This document shows, one piece after another, positions 1-11,200 of a stretch of 64,000 bases of DNA. Both the position numbers and the translations under genes were made by a program. Position 1 is the stretch's first letter, and every line of letters starts with the position of its first letter. This DNA is from Lytechinus variegatus (taxonomy: Eukaryota > Echinodermata > Echinoidea > Temnopleuroida > Toxopneustidae), in NCBI RefSeq assembly GCF_018143015.1, contig NC_054746.1, forward strand, positions 16,607,532 to 16,671,531, in the 5' to 3' direction. Under the pieces are notes generated by a model that was given only the letters and a program-made list of their open reading frames with translations, did not search any database and was not told the origin of the DNA.

Positions 1-578
1 TGTTCAGATCTTCTATCCAACTACAGCTACTGAATATATATCATGATTATTATTTGAAAGCTACTGATTATAATGTTACATACTATGTTATTTTTTATAT
101 AGCAAGAGTCATTTTTTTACAAGTCATGCTGGGAATAACAAGTTGAATCTGGATTCTAGTGCAATGAGCATTCCTGGACAGTGCATGCTCAATTTGTACA
201 CATTATTATCATCATTATGCCTTGAGATAGCTGAGAAGATGATTCTACAAAAAAAAACATATTTATAGTCTTGCTTAGGGTAGACTTTCTTGACAAATTA
301 ATGTGGATAGCTACCACAATAATGCCATTAGGGTCCAACACAAAGCGAGAAGTAAATATGATGCCGTTATAGTGGAACATCCAGCAGTCGTCATCTGTTC
401 GGTCGGAGTTACTGTTACTGTATAAAGAGAAAGAATGAGGCAAATGTAAAAAAGATGAGATAATATCTTCAATCATGCTCATTACAATGCATGTGAATAG
501 GGAGAATTGGTCCCCAGACTGGACAAGAGGCCATCAAAAGTACATTACAATCATTGCATTCTTCTTATAGTTGATTTT

Positions 579-740
579 CTGGGGGGCGTTTCATCAACAT
601 TTTTGTCCGACAAGTTGTCAGGTTTGACATCTTTCCTTGATTTTGATTGGCTGAGCACTGTAACTATGGTAACTGTCCGATAAAATGGGACTTGTCGGAT
701 AGAACGTCTGACATGTCCTTTCATGAAATGCTCCTCTGAT
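579..740. mobile_element. MITE-like foldback remnant, GGGGCGTTTCATCAA type
   Basis: Imperfect inverted repeat just beyond the SQ-1 3' end, from GGGGGGCGTTTCATCAAC to TTTCATGAAATGCTCC. A relative with the same GATGAAATGCTCCTC end lies at 37613-37740 in SQ-2 intron 2. No protein is encoded. Confidence 0.5.
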
Positions 741-863
741 GTACATGAAATATGAATGTATTCTCATATTTAACTGAAACATTCAAAGATGTTATGAGGT
801 TTGACAAATGCTTTACAGTTACCATTGTGTTTCATGCTCTCCAGAAAACGCATCTGCAGTTCA

Positions 864-869
864 TTTATT
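864..869 (-). terminator. Candidate poly(A) signal of SQ-1
   Basis: AATAAA on the minus strand, about 170 nt after the SQ-1 stop codon. The position fits a short 3' UTR, but the motif is short and the region is AT-rich, so it is only a candidate. Confidence 0.35.
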
Positions 870-1038
870 TTTTTTGTGTGTGTGTCAACCATATTCAAAC
901 CTCTTTCATGTACTGGTAAATTGTGTCTACAAGAAAATTGCAGTTCGTATATATGTTTCTATCACAAAGAATTGTAACTTACAAAGAATTTACTGTTCCA
1001 TATAATTTTAGTGAATTTACTTATTTTGGGGGAGTGTA

Positions 1039-2292
1039 TCATATCATTTTAAGAGAAATATAGTACTTGCCTGCCTCAATGTCTCTCAACTGTCTAAAAG
1101 TGTCAGCCCATGGAGATTGGGACCTAAAGAAGACTGGTATGTAACCCATTGGAGAGGGAACTGTTATGGTCTCTCCGCCATCCGAGGTGATGTCTTCATC
1201 CCAAAGGAATATCCAGTCATCTACAGGAAGATAAACATCCCAGTTTTCTTGACCCTGCTCTATCACTGGAGCAACCAGAAGATCCGGTCCGAACATATAC
1301 TGGTATTGGATGTCGTAGGTGCGCTCGTCGTCCTCATAATGCAGGAAGAGTGGACGTTGAACAGGAATGCCGTGTTCATGGTTCTCACGCAGGGTGTTGT
1401 TGACGTAGTCATTGAGGGCCACGTATATCTTGGTATGGCGGGCGAACTCGTACATGGTGTGTGAGCTTGAGTAGAACTGCCAGTTCTCATCAGGTCTGTT
1501 ACCCTCATGGGTACGCATCATGGTAGTAAAGGCCGCCATCTCGGCATAACGGAGAAAGAGTTCCTCAGTCCTGGTGACTTCAAAGAGAGATGTGTAGCCT
1601 CCTATGTCGAAATGGTTCATTCCGTACCCTGACATACCCAAAGATAGGGTACCGGGGATCACGGATGCTATGCCATCAGCAAGGCCATAGTCAACAAACT
1701 GATCACCAGCCCATGTCATGACACTGTACCTCTGGGATCCTGTATAGCCGGCACGCATCCAAAATAGGATGTCACCCATCTTGCCACCCTCCTCCACCCC
1801 TTCTCTGTTCACCTGAGCCCAGATGGCAGGCCATTGATTATGGATATCTGTACCCTTAGCTCCACTATGAAACACTGCATCTATAGGGAGGTACTCTCCA
1901 AAATCAGCCATCCAACCACTGACACCCAGGTCCAGCATATTTTGTTTTATGATACGGTCCTTGTACCACTGAGCAGCCGCAGGGTTTGTGAAGTCCACAA
2001 TTCCGCAGAAGAATTCACCATAATCAACTATGTATGGATCCCCAGAAATGTTCTTGATGAGGTAGTCTCCTGCTGCTGCTTCCTCATACAAACTCCCTAA
2101 TCTGTTGAGGTTTGGATTGGCATAGACCAGCACCCTAATACCTCGCTGTTTGAGTTGCGGTATCACTGTATCAAGGTTGGGGTACTGCTCAGGGTTCCAC
2201 TCCCAGTTCCAGAACAGACGTCTTCCAAAAGACGTGGTGATACGGCCAACCCAATCCTGGATCCAGACTCCACTCACTTTGATTCCATGTTC
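1039..2292 (-). CDS. SQ-1 exon 4 (catalytic barrel and C-terminus)
   Basis: Opens after CTTTGTACAG with EHGIKVSGVWIQDW and runs 417 codons to a TGA at 1041-1039. It carries both catalytic Asp residues (codons 1905-1903 and 1704-1702) and the sulfonate-binding Tyr521 (codon 1596-1594). Near its end, GAGGCAG|GCAAGT at 1077-1065 is a good GC-type donor; if it is used, the last ten or so residues would differ and a further exon would lie to the left. Confidence 0.88.
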   Translation of the reverse strand, partial: EHGIKVSGVWIQDWVGRITTSFGRRLFWNWEWNPEQYPNLDTVIPQLKQRGIRVLVYANPNLNRLGSLYEEAAAGDYLIKNISGDPYIVDYGEFFCGIVDFTNPAAAQWYKDRIIKQNMLDLGVSGWMADFGEYLPIDAVFHSGAKGTDIHNQWPAIWAQVNREGVEEGGKMGDILFWMRAGYTGSQRYSVMTWAGDQFVDYGLADGIASVIPGTLSLGMSGYGMNHFDIGGYTSLFEVTRTEELFLRYAEMAAFTTMMRTHEGNRPDENWQFYSSSHTMYEFARHTKIYVALNDYVNNTLRENHEHGIPVQRPLFLHYEDDERTYDIQYQYMFGPDLLVAPVIEQGQENWDVYLPVDDWIFLWDEDITSDGGETITVPSPMGYIPVFFRSQSPWADTFRQLRDIEAGKYYISLKMI

Positions 2293-5200
2293 CTGTACAA
2301 AGTAGAAGGAATTTACAGTAGTTCCAATAGCTAGACAACATTCAAAAAGCAAATGATAGTGCCGGTATTCAATAGGCATAATCTCTGGTCATTCATATCA
2401 GTCATCTTTTATTAGGATAATGCCACTTTGATACTGGATGAATGACAGGCATCCTTTTCACACTTGTCAAGTTATGGCTGACTGTTAATTGCTTGAAGAA
2501 ATATCATTGGTGCTTGACTTAATTCTTTTGCAATTATAAAATATAACATGCATTTAAATGTCAAGAAGTCCTGAGAAATCAATATAAGGTCAAATTTATG
2601 ACATTTTATGTACAGTTGGATAAGATTATTCTTTACTCACTTCAGCCATGTCTATGTATTGAAGCATGAGATCAGTTCCCCCTTGGACTCCTAAGATAGT
2701 GCCATTATAGATCCATTCAGGAGGCATCGGTTGTCTTCCAAGGTACCCAGTTAACTCCCCTAGTAGATCGGTGTAATTGCTTCCAGTAAAGAAGTGGAAC
2801 TTGCTGAGAGCGTTTCCCCAGATGTGGATCTCGTGGAAGTGATCGGCTCGAAAGTCCAGTTCAGAGTAGGTGGTAATGTCGAAGTGAGCATAGTAGAGAC
2901 GAGAGGAAACAAAGGTGGGTTGAGCCCAATAGGTTGTATAGTAGTCACCACCTCCACCATCCCGCTGATCGGCTTTGAATGTGATCTCGTAGTTCTTGTC
3001 TCGTCCAACTCCCTGTTGAAAATAAAGTAGCGTGTTCTGTCAGAAGCTCAAAAATAAGCTAATCATGATGTAATAAATGTGGTCAGTCGTTTCCATTCAT
3101 ATAGAAACTAGGAAACCTATAGATTGCACTTGATTATTGTCAAATTGATGAAAACATCAGAAAACAAAAACAATTTGTGAGTCATGTTTGGTATATCATC
3201 ACAATTGAATAAAGGTGTTTGTCTAGTCATTTTCTATATGGGTTTGTCTCATTCTAAGAAAATGAAAGTACATGGACAAGATCTGCCCCATTCACAATTT
3301 AAGTATTTAGGAAGATTTTTTTTTTATCTTCTTATTTGTCCCTAAAATGTAAACTTCAGTTTGTAATGCAATACAATAAGCAAATGATACACTTCCCCGT
3401 ACATTTTATACCCCGATGAACAAAGTGAGAAGGGGGTACATACAGGAATCTGCATGAGGTCTGGTAGTCGGTCAATGCCAAAATGTTGCAGATCAAACTA
3501 CTTTTCAGTTTTTGACCAGTGTTCGTAAAATTTGGCACAAACATTGGGTGTGGGGGAAAGATGGGCAAGATATTTTGTTCATGTGTTGGAAACTGAATTG
3601 CCATGGTAATGGCATATTACGGCAATAAATGTGTAAATCTTGTGGATCAAAACTACTTCTTTGATCTTGTGCAACATTATATCAAACATGCTTCTTAAGA
3701 GTCAAGGAAGATCTATCTCATCAAAAGAACAAGGAAGAATGTCATTGCTTCCATCTTGTTTTAACATCAGCTATACAGTGTGAGTAAAAAACCACTTTAC
3801 ACCTCACAAATCCCCAATTTAAGGAAAAAATGTTTCATGAACACTAATTAATATATTTGCCTGAAAGAGTATGTTCTCCCAAATAATTGATACCATATTT
3901 ATGTGTTATGAGTCAGTGCATGGATGATCAGGAGGTATTCTTTGCAATGATGTAAATTTTGATTTGTGCTAAAGTAAGGTATGACTGCAATGAAAGAATG
4001 CAGATGTCAGTGGTGTCGTAATCTTACAAGGGTTGCATTAAAATCCATTTCAAAACACCTTTTCAATTATTTACATATCAATTGTTTAATAAACAAATTT
4101 TCAGTATCAATTCTCAAATTTTACTAACTCATGTAGCATTATGACATCATTGGCAAAGTAATTGGCATCTGGATTCATTCATTGCAGTCATGCCTCATTT
4201 TGGCACAAACCAAAATTTATATCACTGCAAAGAATACCTACTGATTATCCAAGCATGAAGACATACCACATGAATATGGTATCAAATTATTTGGGAGAAT
4301 ATTCTTTCCAGCCATATATAATGATTATGCGTTCATCACATATATTTTTTTCCTTAAATTGAAGATTTGTGAGGTGTCAAGTTTTTTTGGTCACAGGGTA
4401 GAGCCCCCCCCCCCCCTCTCTCTTTCTCTCTCTCAACAGCAGGAAATACAGGAGCAGATCTCCGTCTTTATTTTGCTTGCAACAAAGTTTTGCATTTTGT
4501 TTATCAGGAAATAATTTGAAATCACCAACATGCGATGAAACATGTACCAATTATCAAGGAAAGGTATATATGAAATTGCGATCTTACTTGTTCTTGAATC
4601 CAGATTGGGAATTTATACCCTCTCATATTGAAATGAGAGAACTGGGATCCTCCACCAAATACATGTTCATCTTTCTCTGCTACAAGCCGTAACCAGATTC
4701 GATTGATGCCGTCAGCTATACTTGTGAACTCAACGTATGGAGATTCAGAAGCATCACTCACCAAGCGGATTTGAACCTGAGTTTAAGAGTTGATAAAGCT
4801 TATGAATAGTTATGCAAGAAAAATATACAGAAAAATATGTAACAATTCATCAAAAGACTGTACAGTTTCATTATATATAATATATACACACAAGCAAAAG
4901 TGAAGAGTTTTCTGCTCGGAGTTGACATCAAAATCAAATTATCATATATAATGCAATATAATGGCAAATATATACAGAAAAATATGTAACAATTCATCAA
5001 AACCGATACAGTTTCATTGTATGTACACACAGCCGACACACAGGCAAAAGTGAAGAGTGTTCTGCTCGGAGTTGATGACATCAAAATCGAATTATCATAC
5101 ATAATACAATAGAATGGGATACTGTATACACATTTTTGTTTTGTTCTGTGTATATATACGTTGTATCTACATGAGTTGTGTGTAAAAAAGTGAAAAAAAT

Positions 5201-8200
5201 CATTTCCTTTAAGGACAATAAAGTTATTCAATTAAATCAAATTCAATTACAACATTAAAAAATGAGTGGATGTACCCCGATGCTGGCCTGGAAGTCTGAA
5301 CTCCTAACCTGCAATCTAATGAATTGTACCATATACACAGTATCTTACGAAAGAGAAAATAATAGCCTTTGTTTTAAACATACTTGCAGATTATGATCAG
5401 TCTAGCATGAATGATTATAATTTATTAAGTGCAGTCAAATTTATATATTTTCAGAGTTTGTTGTGGTCACTGAAGCGTAACTCGCAATGCTTCAATGATC
5501 ATTGATTATTTCTAATTTTACCGAGAGATGGGATGAATATGCTTTCATTTATTTTATTCCTTTCAGAGGAAATTAAATATGAAATATGAATTTAAATGCG
5601 CCCCTGTACAGGAGCAGTTGTTATATATCACTTTATTTGCAAATCTGCACATTAAAGGAATACAATATACGCCTAGGACATTTCTCTATAATGAGAAAAT
5701 GCAGGGAAATAAAATTCACTATAATTAATTTAATTATAATTTAATTACTTTTTATAATTGTGAACAAGAGGGGTATTTCATTTTATTCAAAATAATGAAT
5801 GCTTGAAGCGCGACCAGTAACGTATAAGTTCTTTTATATTTTGATAGCTGTCTTACATCCTCTAAACATATTAAATGTGTATCTCATTAAACGGACAATG
5901 CAACCGCGTACGCGAGATATTAATTTTGTTCCCCTTAGGCAATTTGCAAATCCCCCTCCTCTGATTTTCTTCATTCTTCGTCCTTTTTATTTATTTTTGT
6001 CCTCTTCATATATTCATTTTATTTTTCTCTCATCGGACCGCCTATATCTTTTGACTTATTATTTCCAACAGCCATTTATTCGGAACAACAGGCTCGAGGT
6101 TCACAATTTTTCGGGGAAATTAACACCACCTTTCGTAAACGCTTTTCCTTTTTCTCTGTCTAATTTTTCTATTTTTCTTCCCGCATTTATTTATCTTCTT
6201 TCCCGCCTCCATCTCCTTCGTTTTATTATATTTTTTTTACTATGTGCTTCTCTTTTAATTATTCGGAGGGGTGAGCAAGCAGCATGAGGACTAGGTCGTA
6301 TACGGCCCTGGACGTCTTCATTTTTTAATGCATCATTGCCCCCACCTTCCCCTTCGCTACTTCATGGAGGAGGGGGAACAGATTAAGCGTTTCGGTAAGG
6401 TCTCTTTCTCCCCTTCTTCATTAGTCCCGTTTCAATTTTCCTTTTATTTTCATTTCCCTTCACCTAAAATTCCTTTTCTTCTCTCTCCCCCTTTTTATGA
6501 GGGGGGGGGGGGGTACGGTCCCCTTGCCTCCCGGCAAACTCAGCGAGCCCTGCCGTTTATACCTAAGCTAATAGAGGGTATCCCTTTTTGTCTCGCCCAC
6601 CAGAGGTGAAGGCGAGACTTGGGGATCCAAATGTCGTCCGTCCGTCACAAACCTCTGACTGCAGCATAACATGCAGGTCCCCCAAGTCCATCTACCATCC
6701 AGGTTTAGTTGAAAAGTGACTTACGGTTGCAGAGTTAGGTGTCATAAGGTAGTCTTGCATGTAAACTTTAACATTGACCTGAAAATAACCTTTGACCTTA
6801 CCATGTGACCTCCGACTACAGCATAACATGCAGGTCCCTCCACTCCATCTACCATTTAATTTTGGTTGAAAAGTCACTTACGGTTGCGGAGCCGAGTTAG
6901 GTGTCATTAGAGAGTCTTGCATGTAAATTTAACATTGACCTGAAAATGACCTTTGACCTTACCATGTGACCTCCGACTGCAGCATCACATGCAGATCCCC
7001 CAAGTCCATCTACCATCTAAGTTTGGTTGAAAAGTGACTTACGGTTGCGGAGTTAGGTGTCATAAGAGATCTCTTATGACACCTAACTCCGCAGTCTTGC
7101 ATGTAAACTTTAATGTTGACCTGAAAATGACCTTTGACCTTACCATGTGACTTCCGACTACAGCATAACATGCATTGCAGGCCCCTCCACTCCATCTACC
7201 ATTTAATTTTGGTTGAAAAGTCACTTAATACGGTTGCGGATCGAGTAGAGTCTTGCATGTAAACTTTAATGTTGACCTGAAAATGACCTTTGACCTTACC
7301 ATGTGACCTCCACCCACACCAAAATCGATAGGCTTCTTCGCTATACCATACTCAACCTTCATGCCAAATTTGAAGACGATCGGAGAAGAAATGCAGCTGA
7401 TAGAGCGCTCACAAGGAAATCTCTGCGGCGGCGGACCCGGCGCGACGAGGCCAAATCCATAGTATCCTCCGAACTCTGTTCGGGGGAACCTCCGTCTATA
7501 GATTATAGGCTAACATAGGGGAGATTGGGATTAGTTGGAAAGCGGGATAAGTTGAAACCCCGGGGTTGAAACATTGTAATTTTCTTTAACACCCATACTA
7601 CGGCCCTCAATTTATTGCCATTATCAACAACCATCCACCATATTACAGACAACATAATGTGCAACAAGCCTGGTGAAGTTAGGAAGGAATGTTTGTTTAT
7701 CGACTTCTGAGTACTTTTTTCTTTCTTTCAGAAACTTTTTTTTTTTATCTCAGAGAAACCTAGTTCAGTTAGCCAGTTTGGGGTATATTATCGACACTTG
7801 TACCAAGCTACAAAATAAGGTTATTAGTATGCCATGTTGAAGTCCCTTTTTGTGCTGTAAGCTAGTAAATGTCACATGGGCCTCTGGGGTTAGTTGGAAC
7901 AAAATTGAAGGGGCTATATGGAACAGCAAATGTGTTGGTTTAAAATCTTAACTGCAATATGATTATTTAGTAATTAGTTGCCAAATGAATCACCCAATGT
8001 ATTTTTGTTTTACATGCTAGGTGCATTTCATTGAGTACAGTACCACCCCGAGTACCACACTTTGTTTGTATCTCATGTTTGATACTATATGTTCATTAGT
8101 TCTTAGCATAATGTACCTTTTCATTCATTCAGTTCTAACCTTTAATTGTTATTGTATGGTATAGATATATAGTTCAAAGTACAGTTAAGGTGTGTTTTCC

Positions 8201-11200
8201 TCATATAATCATCCCCAACTTTGCCCCTTCCTAATGAGTCATAAGATTTTGGCGTCATACATTTGTCATGAAAGCCAATTGTTTTTCATATGTACACTCT
8301 TAAAAAGGATTGGTTAAAATGACCAATCTGTTAATGTGTCCGACCGATAAATTTGGTCAATATCAACCAAAATTTTGGTCGATTTGAACCAAGGTTGCTT
8401 TTGACCAATTTTATCGGTCGGACACATATTAACCAACAGATTGGTCATTTTGACCAATCCTTTTTTAGAGTGTACAGTGTCATCCTCCATATCCATTTTA
8501 TTACTGAGTTACAGTTAAAAAGACTACATTGTTTAAATAATTATCTGATTAAATGCCATGCAAATTTGGTGCATAAGTACATGAAATTGCTTGTAAAATC
8601 AGATATCTCCTTGGTAAAATCAAACGCACACAAAATAATATGCAGAATTCTGCTAACACAGTCGGCTTGCGTGAGGCTGCAGGGTGTAGCCTATTATCAA
8701 TATAATGTGTAATAGAAAACTAGAGTTAACAAGAAAATTATTTTGAAATTAAAAAAATAAGCAAATAAGCTAAAACCATATAGTAGTTTTAGTATAATTC
8801 TGAATAGACCATGGAGCATTGTGGAGTGTTCCGACTTACCCCATACCATGTATATGGGGGAAATTTGAACACTCTATAGATGGGTCTTGTTCAAGGTGGA
8901 TTTTTTTTTCAGTAACCATATCTGTTGAAGGGACTCTCCAGGCTGAGGACGAGTTAATATTATTTGGAAAAAAAAATCAGACAAACAAAACACTGAAAAT
9001 TTGATCGAAATCGGACAAGGAATAACAAAGCTATGACGTTTTAAAGTTTTGCATTATTCCAATGAAATAGTTGTTTTAGTCTTGCCTTTATGAATATTCA
9101 ATGGGCAAATTAATGATATCATATCCCCACTTGTTCTTTTGTATTTTATTAGATGAAATTATGTTTATTCAAATTGTTTCCTTCAAAAACTGAAAACATT
9201 GGATTGAAAACTGATTGGATATTCATTGCTGCCACTTATTTAATAAGACATATCATTCACACATGATGAAAAAAATAAAACTATTATTTTTTTATGTAAT
9301 AACATAAGAAAAGGGAAGGTGGGGATTTGACATCATCAGCCCACCTAATGAATATTCATGACGATGTGTATATCACTGTTTTCACAAAATATTGCTTAAC
9401 TTTAATAAAATTCAATAATTTCGCTATGTGTAATAAGATTTTGAGGAAACTTAGCATTTTGCTCTATGAATTTTACTCTATTTATTTAGATATAAATATT
9501 TTCAGCCCGGAGCATCCTTTAAAGAATTTTATAGGTACATTTGAAGCCCTTAGATACATGCTTTAAGCTGATATATTGATTGTTTCTTTTATAAAATCTA
9601 TTTGGACTTTACAGCCATTTTTGTCAAAAATGTTCCAACTAACCCAATCTCCCCTACATTGATGTATAATGTTATGTGAATGGGCATATTTATCATGTTT
9701 ACCCTTTGTATAAGAGTATACATTTGCTGCTGCATATTCTCTGTATATTTTCGAAAAGAAATTATTGCATTGGATGAAGCTGTGTAGTATTATGCTGCAA
9801 CGTATATTCTCTATCATCATATTAAAGTGATGGTCCGGGCTGAAAGTATGTCTAGCTTAATGAATAGAGTAGAGTTCACTGAGCAAAATGCCGAAAATTT
9901 TATCAAAATCGGATAACAAATAACAAAGTTATTGAATTTTAAAGTTTAACAATACTTAGTGAAAACAGTCGTCACGAATATTCATTAGGTGGGCTGATGG
10001 TGTCACATCCCCACTTGTTCTTTTGTATTTTATTATATGAAATTAGGTTTATTCCATTTTTTTCCTCCAAGAACTAGAAAAATTGGATTGACAACTGATT
10101 TAGTGCATTAGATAGTTATTGCTGCAAATTATAAGGGAGACATACAAGGAAACATACATATTTCATACAAGTATGAAATATTGAAACATTTATGATTTTA
10201 TGTAATTAAATATAAGAAAACAGAAAGTGGGGATGTGACATCATCAGTCCACCTAATGAATATTCATGACGACTGTTTCACAAAATATTGCTAAAATCTA
10301 AACTTCAATAACTTTATTATTTGTTATCCGATTTTGATGAAATTTTCGGCATTTTGCTCAGTGAATTCTACTCTATGTATTAAGATATAAATATTTTCAG
10401 CCCGGACCATCCCTTTAAGATACATGTATAATCCTTTCAGTCATCTCGAAATGATATTATTCCCCAAAGAAAGTTGAAAATATTACTTTGAACTATACGT
10501 GGCCACATATACATCTTCGGAGTTTTAGCTACAAGATATAAATAAACATTGTATCCGAATATCAGTTATCATTATATCTCATATACTTTGGCAACTGTTT
10601 CACGAAAAGAAATAAACATTGGTGCAAATAAATTATATGGTTCCTTTGCAGAAGTGGAATTATATATATATATATATATATCTCTCTCCATAATGTCACA
10701 TCGTGGCTATTATATAAAAACTTATCATCGATGAAGGTCAATTCTTTTCAAATTTTAATCATTTCTTGTTTTTTTTTCAAATCAGAGAAATATTGGTCTT
10801 CCTGCATGCTGCAGTAATTCACACAATTAAGGTCGAGGCATGAAAAAAATAATGGCCAAGAACTTTCTGGAACAAACAGTAATATCCGCAACCCAAATAA
10901 TACCAGCGATTTACCTTTAAAGGGTCAAGACCTAAGCAACACTCAATGATTGAGAACTGGGCAGAGGTTAAAAGATCAAACTTCATTTATAAGTTTAGCG
11001 ATTTAATGTGCTACGTGCATGGGGCAATGTTAACATGGTTAAGCAGAATCCTCTTTTTCCGTTGGGTACATTGGTCATCTACAATATCGTAGTGTAGGCC
11101 GACTTTTATTTTTGAAAGTGAAATGGGTGCGCGACCCGTTCATAGATTTAAGAGGGAGAGATTTATGACACTGAAATGTATTAATGAATTATGAATAAAT

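Larger units (their letters stand above)
7517..9655. mobile_element. DNA transposon-like element with ACAT target duplications, 2.1 kb
   Basis: Terminal inverted repeats AGGGGAGATTGGG(A)TTAGTT with one 1-nt difference, directly flanked by ACAT at 7513-7516 and 9656-9659. There is an internal GGGTTAGTTGGAAC copy near 7898. No transposase is visible. It was later hit by two MITEs (8295-8472 and 8929-9518). A relative with the TGGGGTAAGTTGAGCC variant lies at 33686-34511. Confidence 0.75.

Noticed and set aside
189..482. 97-codon minus-strand open frame downstream of SQ-1
   Set aside because: No GH31 similarity or domain, and no clear acceptor joining it to SQ-1; kept only as a remote chance if the GC donor is used.
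5799..6287. 162-codon Phe/Leu/Ile-rich plus-strand frame
   Set aside because: It lies in SQ-1 intron 1 in a pyrimidine-rich stretch; the hydrophobic content follows from base composition.
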